From: an uncultured Pelagibacteraceae bacterium
Lineage (GTDB): Bacteria > Pseudomonadota > Alphaproteobacteria > Pelagibacterales > Pelagibacteraceae
Assembly: GCA_902574525.1 (NCBI GenBank)
Contig: CACGNQ010000009.1
Coordinates: 1 to 34,154, forward strand
DNA: 34,154 nucleotides
Direction: 5' to 3'
The position numbers and the translations under genes are program-made. Each line of letters opens with the position of its first letter. Within the stretch, counting starts at the first letter, position 1. Shown one piece after another: positions 16,670-27,337 of the stretch. The notes below the pieces were generated by a model. That model worked only from the letters and a program-made list of their open reading frames with translations, ran no database searches and was not told where the DNA came from.

Positions 16670-17545
16670 ATTTACATCTTGTTTTGAGGAAATTATCTTT
16701 TTTCGAATTTTTTTTGAATCTTTCATTATTTTAATTAATTTTTTTTCATTTTTCATATTAATTAATCTTTTGAACTCACGCAGATTATTCATAAAAAGAT
16801 CAATGCCTTTAATGATATTTTCTTTATTGTTTAAAAAAATATCTTTCCACATAACTTCATTTGAGGCAGCTGTTCTTGTAAAATCTCTTAAACCTCCAGC
16901 GCTAAATTTTACAATATTGGATTTTTTTTTCTTTTCAAAATTCATTGCAGTTTTGACCATATTATAAGCAACCAGATGTGGTATATGGCTTGTAATTGAA
17001 AAAATATGGTCATGCTCTTTTGAGTTCATAAAAATAATTTTACTTCCGATTTTACTCCAAAACTTTGATAATATTTGTATGTTTTTTTTTTTTGTATTTT
17101 TGTCTTTAATTAAAACACACCATTTATTTAAAAATAAATTTTCATCACCAAATTTAGGACCGCTAACCTCAGAACCTGCTATTGGATGGCTTGAAATCCA
17201 ATTAACTTTTTTTCCAATATTAGTTTTTATATTTTTTAAAATTTTTTCTTTGGATGACCCAACATCTGTAATGATAGTATTTCTGCCAATATATTTATCA
17301 AATTTTTTTAAAATTTTAGTATATTCACTTAAATGCGTACAAAAAATTATCATATCTAAATTAGGAATTTGTGTTTTAAGATCTTTCAAAATTTCGCACT
17401 TTAATTTTAATTTTTTAATTTGCTTAATATGACTATTTGATTTTTCTAAAATATAAACTTTTTTTGATATTTTTTTTTTTATTGATGCCCTCAAAATTGA
17501 GGAGCCAATCAATCCACATCCAATAATTAAAATTTTATTAAACAT
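16646..17545 (-). CDS. tyrC: Prephenate/arogenate dehydrogenase
   Basis: 299 residues. The N-terminal Rossmann motif is IIGCGLIGSS (about 7-16). Then come FCTHLSEY, TDVGSSK, SSHPIAGSEVSGP with the catalytic-region His, and ITSHIPHLVAYNM and AGGLRDFTR in the C-terminal helical domain. It oxidatively decarboxylates prephenate or arogenate in tyrosine synthesis. No chorismate mutase or ACT domain is fused. The start overlaps hisC by 8 bases, the usual hisC-tyrC pairing in alphaproteobacteria. The coding strand has runs of A12 (complement of 17082-17093) and A11 (complement of 17470-17480) without loss of frame. Confidence 0.93.
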   Translation of the reverse strand: MFNKILIIGCGLIGSSILRASIKKKISKKVYILEKSNSHIKQIKKLKLKCEILKDLKTQIPNLDMIIFCTHLSEYTKILKKFDKYIGRNTIITDVGSSKEKILKNIKTNIGKKVNWISSHPIAGSEVSGPKFGDENLFLNKWCVLIKDKNTKKKNIQILSKFWSKIGSKIIFMNSKEHDHIFSITSHIPHLVAYNMVKTAMNFEKKKKSNIVKFSAGGLRDFTRTAASNEVMWKDIFLNNKENIIKGIDLFMNNLREFKRLINMKNEKKLIKIMKDSKKIRKKIISSKQDVNLPDFGRR

Positions 17546-18629
17546 TTTTAAATATTTTTTTTAATTCGCTCAGAAATAATTGATTTTCTGAGTTATTTCC
17601 AATTGTTAGTCTTAAATGATTATCAATTCCATATGAATTCATTTCTCTAAGTATAATACCTCTTTTTTCTAATTTTTTTTCAAATGCTATTGCTGATAAT
17701 TTGCAACGATTAAAACTTAACAAAAGAAAATTAGCACTAATTTTATTTGAGTAAATATCAAATTTTTCTAGATTCTCTTTAATTTTTTTACTCCAATACA
17801 AGTTATGTTTTATTGATTTATTAATAAATTTATTATCCTTTAACGCTTCTATTGCACATAATTGAGCGATTTCATTAACATTAAATGGTGGTTTAATAAA
17901 ATTCAAAGCATCTATAATTTTCTTATCACCATATCCCCATCCAATTCTTAAAGCTGCCAATCCATAAATTTTAGAAAACGTTCTTAATATAAAAACATTT
18001 TTAGAATTCTTGAAAATTTTCAAGCCTGATGCATAATTTTTATCTTTCATGTATTCATAATATGCATCGTCTATTACCAGCAAAATATCTTTTCTTAATC
18101 TTTTTCTTAAATTAATTAATTCATTTTTATATAAATATGTACCTGTGGGATTGTTAGGATTCGCCAGGAAAACGATTTTAGTTTTTTTGTTTACTTTTTT
18201 AATTATGTTATCTACCGAGATCCTATAATTTTTTTCTTTCGAAAAAAGAACTTTAGCTCCTGATATAGATGCATAAATTCTATACATTAAAAAACTAAAT
18301 TCTGGAACAATGACATGATCTCCTTTTGTCAAAAATAGTTGGCATAGCATTTGAATAATCTCATCTGATCCAGATCCACAAATTACTTTATTCGAGTCAC
18401 ATTTAAATTTAGTTGAAATTTGTTTTCTTAATAACTTTGAGGTGTAATCTGGATATTTTGAAGTACTAATATTATTTCTTAAAATTGCTTTTACTTTTGA
18501 ACTTGCGCCCAACGCAGACTCATTTGCTGATAATTTAATTATTTTTCTTTTTTCTTTTAAACTGGGTATTTCATATTTTCCTGGTTTATATGATTTAAAT
18601 TTAAGCTCTTTGAATTTCGTTAATTTCAT
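17538..18629 (-). CDS. hisC: Histidinol-phosphate aminotransferase (HisC), possibly also aromatic aminotransferase
   Basis: 363 residues, fold-type I PLP enzyme: KLSANESALGAS (family NENPLG-like region, about 30-41), SKYPDYTS, ICGSGSDEII, ANPNNPTGTY, VIDDAYYEY, and the PLP lysine in RTFSKIYGLAALRIGWG. The C-terminal LRLTIG holds the substrate-phosphate/carboxylate arginine. HisC transaminates imidazole-acetol phosphate in histidine synthesis. Because it is coupled to tyrC and away from other his genes, a second role in tyrosine/phenylalanine synthesis is plausible (inference). It diverges from metX. Confidence 0.93.
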   Translation of the reverse strand: MKLTKFKELKFKSYKPGKYEIPSLKEKRKIIKLSANESALGASSKVKAILRNNISTSKYPDYTSKLLRKQISTKFKCDSNKVICGSGSDEIIQMLCQLFLTKGDHVIVPEFSFLMYRIYASISGAKVLFSKEKNYRISVDNIIKKVNKKTKIVFLANPNNPTGTYLYKNELINLRKRLRKDILLVIDDAYYEYMKDKNYASGLKIFKNSKNVFILRTFSKIYGLAALRIGWGYGDKKIIDALNFIKPPFNVNEIAQLCAIEALKDNKFINKSIKHNLYWSKKIKENLEKFDIYSNKISANFLLLSFNRCKLSAIAFEKKLEKRGIILREMNSYGIDNHLRLTIGNNSENQLFLSELKKIFKNV

Positions 18630-18667
18630 AATTAAATATTTTTCTGGTATATATAATTAATTCATAA

Positions 18668-18690
18668 TTTACTTAAATTAAATAAGTAAA
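18668..18690. repeat. Inverted repeat in the hisC-metX intergenic region
   Basis: TTTACTTA (18668-18675), 7 bases, TAAGTAAA (18683-18690): perfect 8-base arms. It lies upstream of the metX -35 and in the likely hisC promoter region, so it could be a protein-binding operator. In such AT-rich DNA chance is a fair alternative. Confidence 0.35.
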
Positions 18691-18702
18691 ATTCCTTAAA
18701 AT

Positions 18703-18731
18703 TTGACATATAAAAATCAATAATGTAAACA
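18703..18731 (+). promoter_or_regulatory. Candidate metX promoter
   Basis: A perfect TTGACA at 18703-18708. A weak -10 such as TAAACA (18726-18731) follows at a 17-base spacing. Transcription would start just before the riboswitch (18738), which fits well. Confidence 0.45.
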
Positions 18732-18737
18732 TTATCT

Positions 18738-18795
18738 GCGCTGATTTAAACTGAATTGCGAGCGCTTAAAAAAAACCGCTAAATAAGTTTTTTTT
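18738..18795 (+). ncRNA. SAM-II (SAM-alpha) riboswitch in the metX leader, followed by a T8 tract
   Basis: P1 pairs GCGCT (18738-18742) with AGCGC (18761-18765). The loop begins with the conserved GATTTAA (18743-18749). The pseudoknot strand CGCTAAATAAG (18777-18787) matches the class signature CGCUAAA-AG. In this sequence ATT-GCG (18755-18760) can pair with CGC (18777-18779) and AAT (18782-18784) with a bulged TA, as expected for the H-type pseudoknot. The gene controlled, metX, is the classic SAM-II target. The related SAM-V class has a similar core and is the main alternative. Eight T (18788-18795) follow at once, and the ATG is 22 bases further on with no Shine-Dalgarno sequence, which suggests transcriptional rather than translational control. 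Confidence 0.9.
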
Positions 18796-18817
18796 CTCCA
18801 ATTCATCAGCAATTAAT

Positions 18818-19939
18818 ATGAGTAAATTTAATAATATAAAAAAAATTATAGTTAAAAAATCACTAAAATTAGATTGTGGTCAGACAATTAATAACTTTCC
18901 GTTGGCTTATGAAACCTACGGGAAATTAAACGATAAAAAAAATAATGCTATATTAATTTTTCACGCATTAACTGGCGATCAATTTGCTTCTGGGATAAAT
19001 CCAATTACCAAAAAAGATGGTTGGTGGAGTTATGCTCTTGGTCCTGGAAAAGCTATCGATACTGATAAATATTTTATAATTGCTGCAAATGTTATAGGCG
19101 GCTGTATGGGTTCTTTTGGACCAAGCGATATAAACCCTGATACAAATAAACCCTATGGAACAAATTTTCCCGTACTAACTATTAACGATATGGTTAATGC
19201 TCAATATAATCTTTTAGAACATTTCAAAATTGAAAAGTTGTTTAGTGTTATAGGTGGATCCATGGGTGGAATGCAAGTACTTCAATTTGTATCAAATTTT
19301 CCAGATAAAGCTTTTACAGCAATTCCAATTGCATGTACTGCAAGTCATTCAGCTCAAAATATAGCTCTAAATGAACTTGGGAGACAATCAATAATGGCGG
19401 ACAGAAATTGGGAAGATGGATTTTATGAAGAAAAAAATAAACAGCCAGATAAAGGTCTCGCTGTAGCAAGAATGGCAGCTCACATAACTTATTTATCTAA
19501 AGCTGGTCTTCAAGAAAAATTTGGAAGAAAGTTGCAAGAAAGGGATGATTTAAAATTCAGTTTTGATGCTGACTTTCAAATAGAGAGCTATTTGAGATAC
19601 CAAGGTTCAGTTTTTGTAGATAGGTTTGATGCGAACAGCTATTTATATATTACAAGGGCAATGGATTATTTTGACTTAACAAAAAGGTTTGATGGAAATT
19701 TATCAAAAGCTTTTGAAAAAAGTGATACAAAATTTTTTATTATATCATTTACCTCAGATTGGCTTTATCCAACCTCCGAAAATAGAGAGATAGTGATTGC
19801 GCTTAATGCAATTGGAAAAAATGTTGGGTTTGTTGAAATTTCATCTGATAAGGGACATGACTCTTTTTTACTTGATGTTCCAGACTTCCTTAATACAGTT
19901 AAAAATTTTTTAAATACTTCTTATAAGAAAATTAAATGA
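18818..19939 (+). CDS. metX: Homoserine O-acetyltransferase (MetX)
   Basis: 373 residues, alpha/beta-hydrolase fold. The nucleophile is Ser148 in GGSMGGMQ. The acid is probably the Asp in FTSDWLYP (about 314) and the base His347 in KGHDSFLLD. Also seen are HALTGDQFASG and NVIGGCMGSFGPSD, typical of MetX. It transfers an acyl group (acetyl, or succinyl in some members) to homoserine, the first committed step to methionine by sulfhydrylation. Expression is probably repressed by SAM through the leader riboswitch. It overlaps metW by 4 bases (ATGA). Confidence 0.96.
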   Translation: MSKFNNIKKIIVKKSLKLDCGQTINNFPLAYETYGKLNDKKNNAILIFHALTGDQFASGINPITKKDGWWSYALGPGKAIDTDKYFIIAANVIGGCMGSFGPSDINPDTNKPYGTNFPVLTINDMVNAQYNLLEHFKIEKLFSVIGGSMGGMQVLQFVSNFPDKAFTAIPIACTASHSAQNIALNELGRQSIMADRNWEDGFYEEKNKQPDKGLAVARMAAHITYLSKAGLQEKFGRKLQERDDLKFSFDADFQIESYLRYQGSVFVDRFDANSYLYITRAMDYFDLTKRFDGNLSKAFEKSDTKFFIISFTSDWLYPTSENREIVIALNAIGKNVGFVEISSDKGHDSFLLDVPDFLNTVKNFLNTSYKKIK

Positions 19940-20490
19940 AAAAAGAATTTTATAGTATTGCTAAATTGTTGGAAAAAAATTCAAAGATTTTAGATGTAGG
20001 ATGTGGAACTGGTGAACTAATGAAATATATTACAGAAAATATTAGTAGTGACATAAGAGGAATTGAATTGTCTAAATCAAATGTCCAAAAATGTGTTGAA
20101 AAAGGCTTAACAGTAATTGAGGGTGATGCAGAAAAAGATTTAAAACAATTTCCGGATAGCTCTTTTGAATTTGTAATTTTAAGTCAAACTTTACAAGCCT
20201 TTTTAGACCCTGAAAACGTTTTAAATGAGCTGTTAAGAATTGGTAAAAAAGCAGTTGTATCCATACCTAACTTTGGGCATTGGAAAGTTAGATTACATTT
20301 GCTTTTAAAAGGTACTATGCCAATAACAGAAAACTTACCAAACGAATGGTATAATACACCAAACTTACATATGTGTTCGATTAAGGATTTTGAAAATTAT
20401 TGTAAAAAAAGAGATATTAAAATTAATTTAAAAAACTTGAAAATTAAAAATTTTTTTTCCGAATTGGGTATTTTTGTTATAGAAAAATAA
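19936..20490 (+). CDS. metW: MetW methionine biosynthesis protein, methyltransferase-like
   Basis: 184 residues with a Rossmann-type methyltransferase fold: ILDVGCGTGELMKYI (motif I, about 18-32), GIELSKSNV, VIEGDAEKDL, FVILSQTLQAF and SIPNFGHWKVR. PNFGHW and the downstream LPNEWYNTPN are distinctive for MetW. In proteobacteria metW nearly always follows metX and is needed with it for homoserine acylation; the exact biochemical role is not established here. Coupled to metX by a 4-base overlap; gloB begins one base after its stop. Confidence 0.94.
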   Translation: MKKEFYSIAKLLEKNSKILDVGCGTGELMKYITENISSDIRGIELSKSNVQKCVEKGLTVIEGDAEKDLKQFPDSSFEFVILSQTLQAFLDPENVLNELLRIGKKAVVSIPNFGHWKVRLHLLLKGTMPITENLPNEWYNTPNLHMCSIKDFENYCKKRDIKINLKNLKIKNFFSELGIFVIEK

Positions 20491-20491
20491 T

Positions 20492-21211
20492 ATGCAAATC
20501 AAAATAATAAATTGTCTTCAAGATAACTTTTCATATTTACTAATTGATGAAAAAAGTTTAAATGCATGTGTAGTTGATCCAGGTGAAGCTCAACCAATAT
20601 TAAAATATATAGAAAATAATAAAATAAATTTAAAATTTATTCTGAACACCCATCATCATCATGATCATATTGGTGGTAATAATATTTTAAAAAGCAAATT
20701 TGGTGCAAAAATTCTTGCTTTTAAGGACGATAAAGAAAGAATTCCTAAGATTGATATTTTTTTGGAGGATAACCAGATTTGGAAAGATGATCCATTCGAA
20801 TTTAAAGTTATTCACGTACCTGGACACACATCAGGTCATATTTGTTTTTCTTTTTTTAATGAAAAAATAATTTTTACAGGAGATACTTTATTCTCTTTAG
20901 GTTGTGGCAGGATTTTTGAAGGAAGTTATGATGACATGTTTAACTCATTGTCAAAATTAAAAAAATTATCTCCAGAAACAAAAATATATTTTGGACATGA
21001 GTATACTTTAAACAACTCTATTTTCTGTAATAAGTTTGATAAAAATAACTCAGAGCTTAAGATAAAAATTGCAGATATTAAGAAAAAATTAGATAAAGGC
21101 ATACCCACTGTTCCGTCTACTATAAAAGAGGAATTAGATTGTAATATTTTTCTAAGAGCTAAAAACTTAAAAGAATTTTCAAAATTAAGGGATTTAAAGG
21201 ATAATTTTTAA
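20492..21211 (+). CDS. gloB: Hydroxyacylglutathione hydrolase (glyoxalase II)
   Basis: 239 residues of the metallo-beta-lactamase fold. The metal-binding motif THHHHDH is at residues 53-59, followed by VPGHTSGHI, TGDTLFSLGCGRIFEG and YFGHEYTLNN, which are specific to glyoxalase II. It hydrolyses S-D-lactoylglutathione to lactate and glutathione in methylglyoxal detoxification. Length is slightly short against about 250 for E. coli. It follows metW with one base between, so it probably shares the SAM-regulated transcript. Confidence 0.94.
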   Translation: MQIKIINCLQDNFSYLLIDEKSLNACVVDPGEAQPILKYIENNKINLKFILNTHHHHDHIGGNNILKSKFGAKILAFKDDKERIPKIDIFLEDNQIWKDDPFEFKVIHVPGHTSGHICFSFFNEKIIFTGDTLFSLGCGRIFEGSYDDMFNSLSKLKKLSPETKIYFGHEYTLNNSIFCNKFDKNNSELKIKIADIKKKLDKGIPTVPSTIKEELDCNIFLRAKNLKEFSKLRDLKDNF

Positions 21212-21221
21212 TCGATATCGC

Positions 21222-21249
21222 TTGACTAAAAATACCGTATAACTATATT
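21222..21249 (+). promoter_or_regulatory. Candidate rplU operon promoter
   Basis: TTGACT (21222-21227), 16-base spacer, TATATT (21244-21249). Each hexamer has one mismatch to consensus. Predicted leader is about 18 bases before the ATG at 21274. Confidence 0.6.
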
Positions 21250-21273
21250 GCAGCATAAATTAAAGATTATTTT

Positions 21274-21663
21274 ATGTCATTTGCAATCATACAAACTGGT
21301 GGAAAACAGTACAAAGTAAAAGCTGGTGAAATCCTTAAAGTTGAAAAATTAATTGATAAAGAAAAAGTTGAATTTAAAAATATACTTGCTTATGGAGATG
21401 AAAATGATGCAGAAGTTGGCTCACCTAAAATTGAAGGTGCTAAAGTTGAAGCTGAGATTTTAAAAAATGGTAAAAATAGAACTGTACTAATTTTTAAAAA
21501 AAGAAGAAGAAAGAACTCAAGAAGAAAAAATGGACACAGACAAGAATTTTCATTAATAAGAATAAACAAAATAATTGCTAAAGATGGAAAAGTTATATCT
21601 GAAGCAGTAAAAATGACAGAAAAGTCAAAAGAAAAGACTAAAAAAGAGAAAATTAAAGAGTAA
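21274..21663 (+). CDS. rplU: 50S ribosomal protein L21
   Basis: 129 residues. The N-terminus SFAIIQTGGKQYKVKAGE and the region FKKRRRKNSRRKNGHRQ with the following IRINKI identify L21. About 25 extra residues at the C-terminus, rich in Lys and Glu (KSKEKTKKEK), extend past the core of about 103 seen in E. coli. It heads the rplU-rpmA-obgE block behind its own promoter. Confidence 0.97.
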   Translation: MSFAIIQTGGKQYKVKAGEILKVEKLIDKEKVEFKNILAYGDENDAEVGSPKIEGAKVEAEILKNGKNRTVLIFKKRRRKNSRRKNGHRQEFSLIRINKIIAKDGKVISEAVKMTEKSKEKTKKEKIKE

Positions 21664-21679
21664 ATATACGGGATAGATT

Positions 21680-21934
21680 ATGGCTACAAAAAAAGCAGGT
21701 GGATCATCTAGGAACGGTAGAGATAGTGCTGGTAGAAGGCTCGGTGTCAAAATTTATGCTGGTCAAAAAGTAATACCTGGAAATATAATTGTTAGACAAA
21801 GAGGTACCAAAATTTTCCCTGGTGAACATGTAGGTATGGGGAAAGACCACTCTATTTTTTCTAAAATAAAAGGAACTGTTGAGTATAAAAAAACTAAATC
21901 AGATAGAACATTTGTATCTGTAAAGCCCAATTAA
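21680..21934 (+). CDS. rpmA: 50S ribosomal protein L27
   Basis: 84 residues: [29 protein letters not shown] and [27 protein letters not shown] are hallmark L27 segments. The flexible N-terminal tail reaches towards the peptidyl-transferase centre. The N-terminus starts directly with MATKKAGG, so there is no cleavable extension of the Firmicutes kind. It follows rplU by 16 bases. Confidence 0.98.
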   Translation: MATKKAGGSSRNGRDSAGRRLGVKIYAGQKVIPGNIIVRQRGTKIFPGEHVGMGKDHSIFSKIKGTVEYKKTKSDRTFVSVKPN

Positions 21935-21935
21935 T

Positions 21936-24045
<2,110 letters not shown>

Positions 24046-24046
<1 letters not shown>

Positions 24047-25296
24047 TGAAAAAATATTTTGAGAGACTTGGGAAAAAATCAAAAAAAGCTTTTGAAAAGA
24101 AAATAGACAAAGACACCAAAAATAGAGTTTTAACTCATTATGCACTATCAATTAATAAGTACCGAAAACTTATTTTATTGCAAAATAAAAAAGATATAGA
24201 TTACGCAAAAAAAATTGGATTAAAATCTAATTTTATATCTAGGTTAGAATTAGACTTAAATAAAATTAATGCAATTGTTAATTCAATTAAGTCAATATTA
24301 AAGTTAAAAGATCCAACTAATAAAATTTTAGAACAGTGGAAAAGACCAAATGGACTTAAAATTAAAAAAGTTTCTGTCCCTATCGGGGTGATCGGTATAA
24401 TTTATGAAAGTAGGCCAAATGTTACATCTGATGTATCATGTTTATGTTTTAAATCCGGTAATTGCGTTATTTTAAAAGGAGGTTCAGAGGCCTATTTTAC
24501 TAATAAAATATTATCTAACTTATTTAGAAGATCTCTAAAAATTTGTAAAGTTGATCCAAACTATGTGCAATTTATTAATATAAAAAATAGAAAAGTAGTA
24601 GATTATATACTTTCAAAAATGACAAAATATATAGATATAATTATACCTAGAGGTGGAAAAAATCTGGTAAAAAAAGTTCAAGAGACATCTAAATTGCCAG
24701 TTATTGGACACCTAGAAGGATTATGTCATACTTACATCGACAAAAGTGCAAATTTAAATATGGCTTTAAAAGTAGTTTTAAATGCAAAATTAAGAAATAC
24801 TGCTATTTGTGGCGCTACTGAAACCATTTTATTAAATGAAAAATTATTAAAAAAATTTTCCAAAGCATTAATCACCAAACTAGAAAGTAATAAGTGTGTT
24901 GTTTATACTGACAATAAAATTAGAAAAATTTATAAAGGAAATACTATTTTAGCATCTGAAAAAAATTGGAAAACAGAATATTTGGCGTCAAAAGTCTCCA
25001 TCAAATCAGTTAAAGATGTAAACGAAGCTATAAGGCATATAAATAAATATGGGACAAAACATACTGATGCAATAATTTGTAGAAATAAAAGGACATCAGA
25101 GATTTTTTTAAAAAATGTAAAAAGTTCAATAACTATGCATAACACATCAACACAATTTGCTGATGGAGGTGAATTTGGTTTTGGAGCAGAGGTGGGAATA
25201 TCAACTAACAACTTACCTCCAAGGGGCCCTGTCGGACTAGGTCAACTTGTGTCTTATAAATACGAAGTTTTTGGGACAGGACAAATAAGAAAATAA
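24046..25296 (+). CDS. proA: Glutamate-5-semialdehyde dehydrogenase (gamma-glutamyl phosphate reductase)
   Basis: 416 residues of the aldehyde-dehydrogenase superfamily. IGIIYESRPNVTSDVSCLC and LKGGSEAYFTN form the cofactor region, IPRGGKNLV follows, and the catalytic cysteine is in NTAICGATETILL (about 248-260). ADGGEFGFGAEVGIST and GPVGLGQLVSYKY near the C-terminus are typical. It reduces gamma-glutamyl phosphate to the semialdehyde, the second step of proline synthesis. It is coupled to proB by a one-base overlap; nadD begins one base after its stop. Confidence 0.97.
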
Positions 25297-25297
25297 A

Positions 25298-25825
25298 TTG
25301 AGAAAAAAATTACATAATAAAATTGGAATTTTAGGAGGTAGTTTTGATCCTGCTCATTTAGGCCATATTAAAATTTCAAAAGAAGCAAAAAAAAAATTTA
25401 AATTAAATAAAGTTTTTTGGGTTATAACAAAAAGAAATCCTTTTAAAAAAAAATGCTTTTTCAGTTTACATAAGAGGATAGCTCTATCGAAAAAACTAGT
25501 TTTAAGACATAAATTTATAGAAGTCGTTTATATTGAAAATAAATGCAAATCTAATAGAACGTATAAGTACATTAAATACCTTTGTAAAAAAAATCAAAAT
25601 ACAGATTTTTATTTTATCATGGGAGCAGATAACCTGATAAAATTCCATAAATGGAGAAACTGGCAAGAAATTCCAAAAATTTGTCAAATACTAGTCTTTG
25701 ATAGAGATAATTTTAAATCAGAATGTCTTAAATCTATAGCATATAAGAAGATCAGTAAAAAAAGATTGAAATTTATTAAATTCAAAAAAGTTAATATTTC
25801 ATCTTCTCAATTAAGAAAAATTTGA
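25298..25825 (+). CDS. nadD: Nicotinate-nucleotide adenylyltransferase
   Basis: 175 residues, short for NadD (usually about 190-215). The nucleotidyltransferase signature GGSFDPAHLGH (about 13-23) and the C-terminal NISSSQLRK (the ISSTxxR equivalent) are both present, with FYFIMGADNLIKFHKW between. It adenylates nicotinate mononucleotide in NAD synthesis. The start is TTG at 25298-25300: no ATG or GTG lies before the essential motif in this frame after the proA stop. The gene order proB-proA-nadD-rsfS is conserved in alphaproteobacteria. Confidence 0.94.
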   Translation: MRKKLHNKIGILGGSFDPAHLGHIKISKEAKKKFKLNKVFWVITKRNPFKKKCFFSLHKRIALSKKLVLRHKFIEVVYIENKCKSNRTYKYIKYLCKKNQNTDFYFIMGADNLIKFHKWRNWQEIPKICQILVFDRDNFKSECLKSIAYKKISKKRLKFIKFKKVNISSSQLRKI

Positions 25826-25843
25826 TAGTCTAATTGATAATTA

Positions 25844-26194
25844 ATGGATAAAATCTCAAATCTAAAATCATTAATTCTTAAAACACTAGATACTAACAAA
25901 GCGTTAGATGTAATAAGTATTGATCTAAAAAATAAAAGCTCAATTGCTGATTACATGATTATAGCAAGTGGAACTTCATCTAGACATATACAGGCTTTGT
26001 CAGAACAAGTTGTTGAAGAAATAAAAATGAGTGGAATAAAAAATTGTAAAATTGAAGGAAATGAGAGCAATGATTGGAAGCTTATAGATGGAATTGATAT
26101 AATAATTCATATATTTAACCCTGAGAAAAGAAAATTTTATGAATTAGAAAAAATGTGGTCAGAACTAATTCCAAAAGAAAAATTAATTATATGA
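25844..26194 (+). CDS. rsfS: Ribosomal silencing factor RsfS
   Basis: 116 residues: ISIDLKNKSSIADYMIIASGTSSRHIQALSEQ spans the conserved core (about 25-55), and WKLIDGIDIIIHIF and the C-terminal YELEKMWSE match the RsfS/Iojap family. The protein binds L14 on the large subunit and blocks subunit joining when nutrients are scarce. In many relatives rlmH follows; here the ctpA ATG overlaps the rsfS stop (ATGA at 26191-26194). Confidence 0.95.
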   Translation: MDKISNLKSLILKTLDTNKALDVISIDLKNKSSIADYMIIASGTSSRHIQALSEQVVEEIKMSGIKNCKIEGNESNDWKLIDGIDIIIHIFNPEKRKFYELEKMWSELIPKEKLII

Positions 26195-27336
26195 AATTAT
26201 TTAAACTCATAAATATATTTATCTTTATATTAATTGTTCTAACAAAACCTTCATATTCAGCAAATGATGAAACTACTATTTATGAAAAAATAGACATTTT
26301 TAGTGATGTTCTAGATAAAATTAATAAAGAATACGTAGATGAGATTAATCAAAATGAAGTTATGGATGCAGCAATAAATGGGGTACTTCAATCCTTAGAT
26401 CCTTATTCTGCATATATGTCTCCAGAGACTTTTGAAAGTATGAGGACAGAAACAAGTGGAGAATTTGGTGGTTTGGGTATTGAGGTAAGTATGGAAGCAG
26501 GTGTTGTTAAAGTAATATCACCTCTCGATGAATCGCCAGCATATGAAGCTGGAGTTAAAGCGGGAGACTATATTGTAAAGATTAATAATCACCAAGTCCA
26601 AGGTAAAACATTAAGTGAAGCAGTTGACTTGATGAGAGGCCCTGTCGGTTCAGATATTGAAATTACCGTTCGAAGAAGAGGAGAAAGAAAAGCCCTAGTT
26701 TTTAATATAACTAGAAAAATAATTAAAATTCAATCCGTAAAATCTGAAAAGATAGATAACAATATTGGATATATAAGATTAACAGCATTTAATGAAAATA
26801 GTAGTGCACAGGTAAAAAAAAAAATTAGAGAGTTTGATAAAGACAAGAAGATAAATGGATATATATTAGATTTACGAAATAATCCTGGAGGACTATTATC
26901 TCAGGCTATTAAAATTTCGGACTTCTTCCTTTCAGATGGTGAGATTGTTTCAACTAAGTCAAGGAAAGAAAATGAAAACAGAAAATGGTTTGCTAACACT
27001 GGAGATATACTAAACGGGAAAACCTTAGTTGTATTAATTAATAATGGCTCAGCTTCAGCATCTGAAATATTAGCCGGAGCCTTAAAAGATCATAAAAGAG
27101 CAATACTTATTGGGGAAACTACTTATGGTAAGGGTTCTGTACAATCAATTATTCCATTAAAAAATAATGGAGCTATACGATTAACTATTTCAAAATATTA
27201 TCTACCTTCAGGTGTTTCGATTTCTGAAGTTGGGGTTGATCCCGATATTGAAATATCAGAAGACTCTGATGAATTTAGAATTAATACCGAAAGTGATAAC
27301 CAATTAGATTTTGCCGTAAAACTTTTAAACGGATAA
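26191..27336 (+). CDS. ctpA: Carboxy-terminal processing protease (S41 family), exported
   Basis: 381 residues from ATG 26191. This start gives a normal signal peptide (MKLFKLINIF, hydrophobic core, cleavage after SYSA) and the common ATGA overlap with rsfS; a GTG at 26155 in the same frame would bury it. A PDZ domain follows (GGLGIEVSMEAG to about 165), then the S41 domain: IDNNIGYIRL, LDLRNNPGGLLSQA, the catalytic Ser in NNGSASASEILAG and Lys in TTYGKGSVQ. It acts in the periplasm, trimming envelope proteins at their C-termini. No peptidase-M23 (EnvC-like) gene precedes it, unlike in many alphaproteobacteria. Confidence 0.95.
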   Translation: MKLFKLINIFIFILIVLTKPSYSANDETTIYEKIDIFSDVLDKINKEYVDEINQNEVMDAAINGVLQSLDPYSAYMSPETFESMRTETSGEFGGLGIEVSMEAGVVKVISPLDESPAYEAGVKAGDYIVKINNHQVQGKTLSEAVDLMRGPVGSDIEITVRRRGERKALVFNITRKIIKIQSVKSEKIDNNIGYIRLTAFNENSSAQVKKKIREFDKDKKINGYILDLRNNPGGLLSQAIKISDFFLSDGEIVSTKSRKENENRKWFANTGDILNGKTLVVLINNGSASASEILAGALKDHKRAILIGETTYGKGSVQSIIPLKNNGAIRLTISKYYLPSGVSISEVGVDPDIEISEDSDEFRINTESDNQLDFAVKLLNG

Positions 27337-27337
27337 G

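Noticed and set aside
17079..17432. 117-residue plus-strand frame opposite tyrC
   Set aside because: Phe/Leu-rich antisense of an intact, motif-bearing gene, and starts in a T12 run; no independent support.
26155..26190. Upstream GTG start for ctpA
   Set aside because: It would place 12 polar residues before a normal signal peptide and overlap rsfS further; ATG 26191 fits better.
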